Shown here: in pieces, positions 55,794 through 64,000 of the stretch
How the letters are laid out: the number at the start of each line of letters is the position of its first letter
Numbering within the stretch: position 1 is the first letter of the stretch
Assembly: GCF_012516315.1 (NCBI RefSeq)
Contig: NZ_CP051185.1
Location: 6,329,363-6,393,362 of the forward strand
Length of the DNA: 64,000 nucleotides
Source of the DNA: Limnospira fusiformis SAG 85.79
GTDB lineage: Bacteria; Cyanobacteriota; Cyanobacteriia; Cyanobacteriales; Microcoleaceae
Reading direction: 5' to 3'
The notes under the pieces: generated by a model
The model's input: the letters and a program-made list of their open reading frames with translations, nothing else
What the model was told of the DNA's origin: nothing
Database searches by the model: none
Translations under genes and position numbers: made by a program

Positions 55794-58700
55794 TCAATCT
55801 CCGTTCAGCGATTGATAACACCAGCTAGGACGGCGTAAAAGATTGAAGGTATCCAAATATTTAATCTCCCGATCTTCTTCGATAGAGTCAACCGCTTCTT
55901 TCAAGATATTCATCGGATTGTTAACATTCCACAATGGATGAATGATTACTAAGCTCTTAGAACCCAAATTAAAGCCAGGTAAAGTACCGAACACTTTAGG
56001 GGAAAAACTGCCAAAGGATGAACTAAAACTATCTCGCAATTTTGTAGCTTGGTCTTGCCAATTTTCTAAGTCTGGAGTCGAAAATTTGCCGTTTAAGCCA
56101 CAAGGAAAATTCTCGTCAGCTAGAATTCGCAGCAAGGACAATCCTAATCGCCAATCGAGCAAGCCGTGGTAGTTCATATTACGGTATTGCCGCAAGCAGT
56201 CATAACAGGACGAGTCACAATTATGACGATGTTCTGAAGATATCAGAGAACCAGCAAAGGTGTTGGCATTTGGGTCAGCATTGACTATTTGAGCGAGGAT
56301 TTCTTGCCAGTGATTAGCAAGCCAGTAAGTAAAGCCGGAACCATTGGGAAGGCGATCGCTAATTACGAGTTCTCCAATGTTCTCCCCAGTGGTTTCTAAT
56401 GTCACCTGCCGTAAACCACTGATATCTATTTCTTCTGGATCGATGTCTAATTTTTCTGCTGTCACCGCACGAACGATAAAAGCGGCTGAGTAGAAAGCAG
56501 CTTTCACCCCAGAACCGGGTGCCAGAGGATCCAGACATAAACCAGACGGAACAGTTGCCGGTTTAATTCGTAAAACCCCAGTAGTTTTTGGGGCGACAAT
56601 TGCGATCGACTCTGATGGCTCTTGGGGTTGAAATTGTACTCCCTCTTCACCACCTTTTTGGAAATTAGCATGTATCCACTGATTTGGTAATTTCCTTAGA
56701 TTCTTGCCGGATAGAGAAGCAGTTCCGATTGCTCCTTTAAATAAATCACCTGCATTGTCATTAACACGGAAAACACGACCTGAGTTTGCAAATGCAGTTA
56801 ACGTATTCGTATTAGTTATTTGCTTAAACTCTTGAGGCCGTGATTCGGCAACACTTCCGGCACCTGTTAACCTCAAGTCATCTCCGTCTTTAGCATCTGA
56901 ACCTCGGTTGAAACTGGTACGAAAAGCCAAAGGTACAGCCCATTGGAAAATTCTGAGTCCTTGTTCTACCGTTGCTCCACAATTCGGGCATTCTGCATAT
57001 TCAAGTTGTTGATGAGACGTTTCCGTATATTGACAGCGAGTACATCTCAACATCCACTGACGCTGAGAAAGTGGTTCATCCGAAGCGGGAACGAGACTCT
57101 TTTTCCACAGCAAAGGCGCAGTAAAGCCGATCGCAGTATAAATTCGTTTATCTTTAGTTTTCTGAGAACCGGGGGCAAATTCTGTAATGGCTAAATCTAA
57201 GTCGCGATCGATGCTGTAAGTCATCTTGCGAGTTCTGTTCGCACCGTGGTACAAGTTACGCACTCTTGAGGGCATCCCATACATCGGCATAATTCCAGCC
57301 TCAGCAAGACGTTCGGCTAATCCTTCCCCGGCTAATTCGCGATTATTGGCGCAACTGTCAATCTGTTGAAAGAGTTCTTCACGCGCGTAATTTTCTAACT
57401 GCACTGGATCGATATTTTCAACGCGGACTGCCAAATCATGGACAATATCAGCTACTTCCGGTGAAGTCTCTAGCCATTCGCGGACTGATTCTTGGCGATT
57501 TTTTTGACTCAGCCAATCTTCTGTTGTGCCAAATTCTCCATGACTGTCTGGAGGTGTTGGCGCTTCCCACCACCGAACACCAGCGGAGAGAAAGGCGCGT
57601 CGCAGGCATTCTTTAGCCAGGAGACGACGGATAATTTCAACTTGCGACATCGACAAAAAGGGAACTGGAGGCGGATCCCCTGTGATTCTTTCGGGATACT
57701 GGTAATAAAACTCATCGTGACTGCGACCTCGACAGAGGGTGACAACAATCGCAAAAGCCTGACCGCGACGACCCGCACGACCCGCTCGTTGTTGGTAATT
57801 AAAGCGCATTGGCGGCATATTTGCCATGACTACAGCCATTAAGCTGCCGATGTCGATGCCAACTTCCATTGTTGTGGTGACGCTCAAAATATCGATCGTG
57901 TCCACAACCGGAATAAACTCTCGTTCTTGTTCGCCAATATTGACCACAATGTTACGAAAATGTCGCTGTCTTTCCGCCTGATTGTCAGTTTGTCCCGTCA
58001 ATTCCTCGCAGTGCAGTCGAATGGGTTTACGCTTATTCACTGCTTCTGTCGCATAATAATTTCGTGCGTGCAAGTCGGCACAAGTTTGATTAGGTTCGGT
58101 GGGCAATTCTTTCTGGCAATTCGTACAGATTCCCCCTGCATGGTGAAGATGTGGGCGTCCACAGGATTGGCATTGCCATACTGGGTCATCAGGAACCGCA
58201 ACGCGCACCCATAAATGCCGAGGGTCGAGGATTAAGTAATGGTGCTTACCTTCCTTACAAATCGCTGACCATAAAGCGTCAAATACTTTTTGTTCTGAAA
58301 GTTTATTTTGACTTGCACATTTCTTCACATAATCTCGTAATTTAGCCCGGGCATCTTTCCATTTACGATCCTCCGACCATGGCTCGATCGAATATGGTGA
58401 ATCAACCTGTTCATAACGATACAAATCACCCATGACTCGCAGACAGCCATCACAGATATTCTGAAAAACTTGTGGGGCAACACCGCATTCAGTCGCCAAA
58501 TTTTCTATGGTTGCTGAGGGTAAATTAAGCCGAACGTAGCCTAACCCAGCCGCTTCAATCCCAAAGTAAAGACGACCAAAAAGTGGATCGCAAACCTCTG
58601 ATTGGACTTTAGGACGAAGGGTATTTTCACGCCTTTCCTGTGCTTGAGGGGATAAATCCGATTTCCATCCTGGATTTTCACTGTTCAAGTCAAACAATTG

Positions 58701-61700
58701 TGTCCAATGATTCCACCGATCCTCGTAGGAATAATCCTGATAAAGTACATCATTACCAGCCGGATTTACACCTAAACTTGCCAATCGTTCAATCAGCAGC
58801 CCAGGGGCTTGATTTTCTCCTTCAAATAAAACTCGAATAGGAACTGTTTGCGTTTCACCTCTTTGCTGAATCGCCTGTAATGCTGCTTGGGATTTTTCTT
58901 GTTGTTCTTGAAATTGTTTTAATAGAATAGATTGCAGTCCAGACGGCAAGGATGTGTTGGCTAATTCAATCTGCTCCTTTAAGTTATTAACAGAATTAGG
59001 GTTTCGCTGGGCAAATTGAATCGCTTCAGGACGGATTGGTTTTCCCTGTTCTTGTAAGTCTTCCAAAAGTTGTGATTCACCAATAGCTAATTGTCCGAGT
59101 TCATCAAAGATTGCCTCGCGAACCAAGTCATCGTAGTGAGCTCTTTCAATGCCATTAGAGATAGAAGCGGCATCTTCACGACTATCAGAAAATACCACCA
59201 GTTTGCGGGAATCTTCTGTGTCAGGCAACTGATAAAACAGTTCTTTAGAAAGCAATTGGCTAACTTTGGAAAAGCCGGTACGGAATCCTCTAATCGGTGA
59301 TTTGCGATATTTTCGGTTTGTATGGTCTGCACCGCAACTCGGACAAATAGAGGGTAATGCACTTATTGCTGCCTGTTTGTCTGGTAAGGCTTTTCGCAGG
59401 TGAAAGACATAACCCTGAATCCATTCTTCAGGTGTATCGGAGTCCGGTTCTCCAAGAAGCACTCGACCGCTGCGAGTATCCAGAGATGCTTGGTCCCAGG
59501 AAGCTTCTTCTTTCTGTTTACTGCCACTTTGTTTTGATGGCTGCTTCCATGACTGGTAGGGGTCGAAAGGAAAGTCACCTTTCCCAACTCCCATTCAAAA
59601 CCGTGCTTGATACTTTCACATCACACGGCTCCTGATGTGGATACCCTATTTTGTCAGTAGGAACAGGGTTACTACCCCCTGCTTTATGACTTCAACTTTA
59701 GGAGCTATATACACCACGTAGTCTTTAAACTCGCTCACGGTCGTAAGCACTCTTACATCATCGCAGTCTCTATATCCACACCGTGACTAGTGGGCATATC
59801 CCAACCATTACAGTTAGGCATTAGCTTTCAGTCACATCCTTTCCCCTTATGGGCATACGCTTACACTTTTCACTACTCCAGTGAGTAATATTGCTCACTT
59901 TCTTATATGGAGAGCCTAACAGGGGTTTCAACGTTCCGTATATATGGGCATTCCATCTTTAGATTTGTCCTATCCACCGGGGTACTTTTAAAGGTCTGTG
60001 AAGATGGCTAGTCAAGTCCTCTTCTTTTCCCCTTGTTCTTTTGAACGCAGCGTGTCAACCTATTTCGCTACCTCGATATTACGATGGTTCAAGCCAGACA
60101 TTCGGTTTCCCTAATCATGGATGGTTGGCAGTGGTCGGATTTTGGGAATGGGTTTTCCCTCACGCCTTCCGTTCCCCGCTTCAATCCCAGATTTGTGATT
60201 TCTGAAACTGGGGGTGGCTATCGCCTTTACTCTTTCCCATAATCACCCCAAGTGGGTTGAAATACTCCTCCTAAGTATACTTGGACGGTATTTTGTGATT
60301 TCTTAAAATGGGATTGACCTTGAGTTCCCTGCCTTGCTTAGTGCAACAACTCACTAAACGTCGGGACATATATACAGTTAAGGGGTTAGACTGGTTGAAG
60401 GTCTAATTTTCCCTCTAGGAGGTTATTTCAGGCATTGCAGCCTTATTTCACTCCTAAACGTCTCGCACTAACATCTTTATCGATATCTCTTGAAGGCCAA
60501 AAAACTGCATATTCTGGGTAGGTTCGGCGCTCCACAAGCTTGGCTGCTTGGCGGTCTGGGATGCCTTCGATATCTGGTTCTGTTGGTAAAAGTTCCCAAC
60601 CCTCATTATTTGGTAAAGTCAAACGATTTCCACCCAAGAATACAGTGCCACATTGTTCGCATCGGAGTAGCTCTAAGACTCGATATCGATCGCAGAGAAT
60701 GGGTGGATTTTCGACATAAAGTCTGCCAATCGGTCGATTTTCGCTGCATTCATTTTCATGACAATCATAATTTGGCTTAACGCAAGCCCACAATCCCTCG
60801 ATATTTCTGAAAAACCAGTGCAGTCTGAAAGATGGCAAAGATATTGAGCCATTATATAGACCTCGCGCCATCAGCAAACCTCTTGCCGCTTGTCGCCGCA
60901 TCTGTGGGTCTAAATGGTTGCCGAAAATACCTTGAGCAAAGCAATCTATAGAAACAGCGCGGGTTTGTTCTGACTTGGTGCAGCCATGAAGCATTCTCGC
61001 TCGGACAGAGGTACTCTCAGATTCTATAATTGAGCGGCACTGTTCGTATTCAGGGAATTGACGTATTTCTTCTTCAATAGTGTTATCTATATTGTTGCTC
61101 TTGGAAGATTCAGCTAAAGCGATAAAAGGTTCGGGACAAAGAAGATAGTCCCCTTCGATGGTTGGAATTTCTTCCAGACTTCCGGGGATGATTTGTTCGG
61201 AATGCCATTCAGTGCCAAAAAATTGCGATAGGAATTCTAAACTTTCTGGATCGTTGGGTTCCAGAGAGGCGCTAGAAGCTAAAATTCTCAGTTTGGGGTG
61301 TCCGGGATGAAGTCCTAAGCGTTGTAGCAGCAAACGCAGCAAATAGGCAACTTCCGTCCCAGACGTTCCCCGGTAAAGGTGCAACTCATCAACGATTAAA
61401 TGAAAAACGCTGTCATCCTTTTTTAACCATTCTTTAGTTTTCTCGAATATATCTTTATCTACATCCCGCATCAGCATGATACTGAGCATACTGTAGTTGG
61501 TAATCAGGATGTCAGGCGGCTCGTCTTGCATATCCCAACGGCAGCGCATTTCTGCCCCATCTAATCGAGGAAAAAAGAAGCGAACTTCACCGTTGCCCGT
61601 TTCGCGATCGTGTTCATCTGCAGCCTTCGCAGATAACTCGAGCTGCTTCATTTCATCTACCAGCTTGTCGATTTTGTCTTTGTTTGGGTTGCCCTTTTCC

Positions 61701-62452
61701 TTGAGTTCATGTCCCGGTACTGGCGTAACGCCGTTGTATCTGCCAAAGTAAATCCGATTGCCATTTCTATGTTGTTTGAGCCATTCTCTAGCCGATTCGG
61801 AATCGAGGGCGCGGCGAAGTCGAGTAAGCTGGTCCTCCACCAGGGCATTCATGGGATATAAAATCAACGCCCGTACTGCTGCATCGCGGGTTTCATGGCT
61901 TCTTTGAGGAACGCGATAAGAACGCTGCATTCGCTGTCGTTTGGTGACTTTTGGATTGCATTGATTTTGCCAATCTTCATTTTTCCACCAGTCATTGAGA
62001 TGAGGAGGTTCTGAATTGGGAGCGTCCCAGTTTCTTGACTCTCGGACAAGGTAAGCAAATAAGGGCAAAAGAAAAGATTCAGTTTTCCCGGAACCCGTCC
62101 CCGCTGTAACCACAGCGTTTTGTCCTTGTAAAGCTCTGCGGAGCATTTCAACTTGGTGGCTGTAGAGTTGATAATCGCCAACCAGTCCACAACCTGCTAG
62201 TTGTTTAAATTCTGCTAAGGTCGTCTCGTCTAAGCCTGGAACGTCTTCTAAGTGTAGCTGATGGATCGTCTGACCAGAACGCTGGTATTGAGGCAGTGGC
62301 TCTAGCCAGGGTTCCTGATAAAATACACCAGGTTCCCCCAGAAGCCTTTCTCGCTCCTGTTCGATTTCAGGAAACTTAGTACCGAACGCGGTTTTAATGT
62401 AGAGTAAGAAGTTATCGCGGATTTTATCGAAAGCTCCAATGGGATCGTGCAT
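55794..62452 (-). CDS. DruE-like DUF1998 helicase (~1,930 residues) split by a group II intron
   Basis: Two exons make one protein. The first (62452 to about 60469) has Q-motif YSHQVEMLRRAL, Walker A TAGTGSGKTESFLL, LILYPMNALVEDQLT, the DEAD-like box VDELHLYRGTSGTE and SSASLEP. The second (about 59558 to 55794) has the partner domain LVVFSDSREDAASISNGIE, TTMEVGIDIGSLMAV and QQRAGRAGRRGQAF. Zinc ribbons follow (CRSC/CPNC-type pairs) and a DUF1998 ending with CDSSCYDCLRQYRNMNYHGL. Size and order resemble DruE of Druantia and other defence helicases; the system type is not certain. In-frame TAA (60443) and the MGVGKGDF start are intron sequence. Confidence 0.8.
59556..60468 (-). mobile_element. 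ORF-less group II intron
   Basis: On the minus strand the 5' end reads GTGCGAGACG (60468 down), a typical GUGYG start. Near the 3' end, 59631-59597 folds as domain V (GAGCCGTG ... GAAA tetraloop ... CACGGTTTT, with an AG bulge) and is followed by a domain VI stem with a bulged A at GACCCC and the end CCCCTAC (59556). The 913 bases between have no reverse transcriptase ORF, so movement would depend on another intron's protein. Joining exactly GTTA to CAGTCA leaves the exons one base out of frame; a junction two bases earlier in the 3' exon (AC-CAG) restores frame, so the exact 3' end is unresolved. Confidence 0.85.
59597..59631 (-). ncRNA. Group II intron domain V
   Basis: A 35-base stem-loop with GAGCCG at its base, a GAAA tetraloop and a two-base AG bulge, matching the catalytic core hairpin of group II introns. 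It is the strongest single piece of evidence for the intron. Confidence 0.88.
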
Positions 62453-62515
62453 GGGTGTTTACCTCATCATTAACTGGGTGAATGTTGGTGGCTTTTCGGT
62501 TAGATGTGATTCCAA

Positions 62516-64000
62516 CTAAACCTTCAGATTTTGAATAGACAACTGCTGGCTCAATTTTTGTGCAATCATTTCGGCGATTTGGGGTGGGATATCTCGGAAT
62601 AATTTAAACTTTTTCGTTTGAAGATTGTCGAGTTTTAAGTTTTTTATATTTTCTGCTACATATCCAGAGCAGAGAGTCAAACTCCGTTCGATGAGGCGCG
62701 GTAGAGTCGCCCCCATAGGAACCGCCACGATCCATCGTTGCGGGTCATAGACCAAAACATTCAACCCCAATGCCTTCAAAACGGCGTAGCGTCCCCAGCA
62801 CTGATCTATTTCTGTAGATTTTACCTCTTTCCACAAATGATAAGTGTAAATTTTTCTTACAGGATTTTTGTATTTACACAGACGGACATAGCGATCGCTA
62901 TTTGGGCTCGGATCAAAACCACAGTAAGCCGGATCGAAGGTTTCGCGCTCCCAGTTTAACTCGGGTGCGTCAGACCATTCGAGGGTCGCCAGGTAATCAT
63001 CGAGGGAACCCGAAAAATGCAGCAACGACCAAGGGAGGGGAGTCTCGCTGAAGGTGATGCCAAGAGAATCGGCGATCGCCTTTAGTTCCATAATTTCACG
63101 AGCTTGAATTGCAATGCGTTGTGGCACTAATGATAACTTGCTGGTTTGGTCTGTCACCTCTAGCTTGATATGATTGCCAATAGACTGACAAATCTGATAA
63201 ATTTCCTCAATAGTTTGGGGCGATCGCGCTCCTGTTAATATGGCTTGAGGAATCCCAGGTAATGGTAATCGCACCAACGCAGGAGGAGCCACATAGACCC
63301 AACTACTATTATCCCCAAATTCAAAATTACAATGTCCAAGCGCATCGAGAGCGCGAACTGTTTCCCATCGAGTTGTTTTGAATTGCTGTTCCGCAGCTTC
63401 CAATTGTCCTGGTTGTTTCAGATTTTCAGTGAGTTGGTAAAGGTTAGAAAAGACATCTTTAAAAGAAGACCCCCAAGCCATTTTCTGTTTGGCAGATACC
63501 ACATACAATAAGCGATCGCCACTGGCATTGTTAACCGGGGATGAGCGCGATGTTTCCTGCGCCTTAGCTTGGATTTTTAGTCGTTTGGCAGTTTTTTGAT
63601 ACTGTTTCCATAAAGAGCGAATATCAGAATGTCGTTCGACCAGTAAAATTTGTTTGCGATCGCGCCACAGCATTTTTTGCCATTGGACTAAATCTCGTGG
63701 ATCGGGATCCTGTGATTCTATGGGCTGAGAGGTCGCTATATTGACTCCGCAAAATTGGGCTTCATGGTACTTATCACCGACGTAGATAGTCCAGACAGGA
63801 GACCAATCAGACGGTGGATATTTGGAGTTTTTAATTTGACCCGATTCTTTGCCAATCCAAAAAATATTTGCAGTCTTCCGAATTGATGATTGAGGTTTAA
63901 TGGAGGGATGAGATTCCCATGGTGGCAAATCTTCTGTGGCGGTGATAATCGCCCCTTGATTTCCCGAATCCTTAGTGGGATGCTGCAGTTGACCAAAGCG
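62516..64000 (-). CDS. Unknown protein encoded upstream of the DruE-like helicase (5' end outside window)
   Basis: The frame is open to the window edge, so the TTG at 63928 is not a start; 494 C-terminal residues are visible. Recognisable stretches are VWTIYVGDKYHEAQFCGVNI, YVVSAKQKMAWGSSFKDVFS, ALDALGHCNFEFGDNSSWVY, and a C-terminal FDPAYCGFDPSPNSDRYVRL with YHLWKEVKSTEIDQCWGRYA and NVLVYDPQRWIVAVPMGATL. No known catalytic motif is evident. It ends 63 bases before the helicase start on the same strand, so the two form an operon and probably a functional pair. It could be a recognition or accessory component of the same defence-like system. Confidence 0.7.
   Translation of the reverse strand, partial: RFGQLQHPTKDSGNQGAIITATEDLPPWESHPSIKPQSSIRKTANIFWIGKESGQIKNSKYPPSDWSPVWTIYVGDKYHEAQFCGVNIATSQPIESQDPDPRDLVQWQKMLWRDRKQILLVERHSDIRSLWKQYQKTAKRLKIQAKAQETSRSSPVNNASGDRLLYVVSAKQKMAWGSSFKDVFSNLYQLTENLKQPGQLEAAEQQFKTTRWETVRALDALGHCNFEFGDNSSWVYVAPPALVRLPLPGIPQAILTGARSPQTIEEIYQICQSIGNHIKLEVTDQTSKLSLVPQRIAIQAREIMELKAIADSLGITFSETPLPWSLLHFSGSLDDYLATLEWSDAPELNWERETFDPAYCGFDPSPNSDRYVRLCKYKNPVRKIYTYHLWKEVKSTEIDQCWGRYAVLKALGLNVLVYDPQRWIVAVPMGATLPRLIERSLTLCSGYVAENIKNLKLDNLQTKKFKLFRDIPPQIAEMIAQKLSQQLSIQNLKV

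Noticed and set aside
59358-59594. Separate second helicase gene starting at the ATG at 59594
   Set aside because: The first residues are translated from domain VI of the group II intron; the real exon begins about 59558.

Overview
The window looks like chromosomal DNA of a filamentous, non-heterocystous cyanobacterium, probably of the Arthrospira/Limnospira type. The HIP1 octamer GCGATCGC occurs throughout. The gene set includes a phycobiliprotein lyase (cpcT), UDP-sulfoquinovose synthase (sqdB), an NDH-1 CO2-uptake operon (ndhF3-ndhD3-cupA), an acyl-lipid desaturase (desA), a CruA-type lycopene cyclase and CcsB. Intergenic tandem repeats are unusually abundant. The genus is an inference; phototrophic cyanobacterium is well supported.

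Layout. (1) 1-7.9 kb is an accessory, defence-like block. It holds the C-terminal part of a large DUF1998 helicase with a nuclease-like tail, a four-helix-bundle protein, a UvrD-type helicase with a RelE-like N-terminus, and a small C2-like protein with a hydrophobic insertion. It also holds remnants of a second UvrD homolog and of a CHAT-domain protein. These genes are separated by AT-rich heptamer arrays and AAACCCGGTTTCT hairpins. (2) 7.9-33.9 kb is mostly housekeeping and signalling: a CBS-GAF histidine kinase, a cupin, a CDF transporter, a Wzc-like exopolysaccharide kinase, CcsB, a kexin-like protease, the BolA/Grx4 pair, response regulators, an aldehyde dehydrogenase, CruA, an SPFH lipoprotein, a broken TpsB transporter gene and a multi-PAS hybrid kinase. 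(3) 33.9-35.5 kb is a 272-bp tandem array leading into a VanX-like dipeptidase gene. (4) 36.7-49.9 kb carries a phytase-like lipoprotein, cpcT, sqdB, a GUN4 protein, a MoaD-like protein, the CO2-uptake operon, a 47-bp array, a YihY/UspA pair and thrC. (5) 50-55.8 kb carries a possible IS200/IS605-type remnant, desA, a 140-bp composite array, glcD, trpD and a HIP1-bearing 32-bp array. (6) 55.8-64 kb is a second defence-like block on the minus strand: a protein of unknown function followed by a roughly 1,930-residue DUF1998 helicase resembling DruE, interrupted by an ORF-less group II intron.

How genes work together. ndhF3-ndhD3-cupA would form the distal part of a CO2-hydrating NDH-1 complex. 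BolA and Grx4 are adjacent and probably form an Fe-S-binding pair. The YihY and UspA genes look co-transcribed, as do the 92-residue membrane protein and the SPFH lipoprotein. The two large DUF1998 helicases sit about 50 kb apart at the two ends of the window and are the best candidates for anti-phage or DNA-conflict systems. No tRNA, rRNA, CRISPR array or complete transposase gene was recognised.
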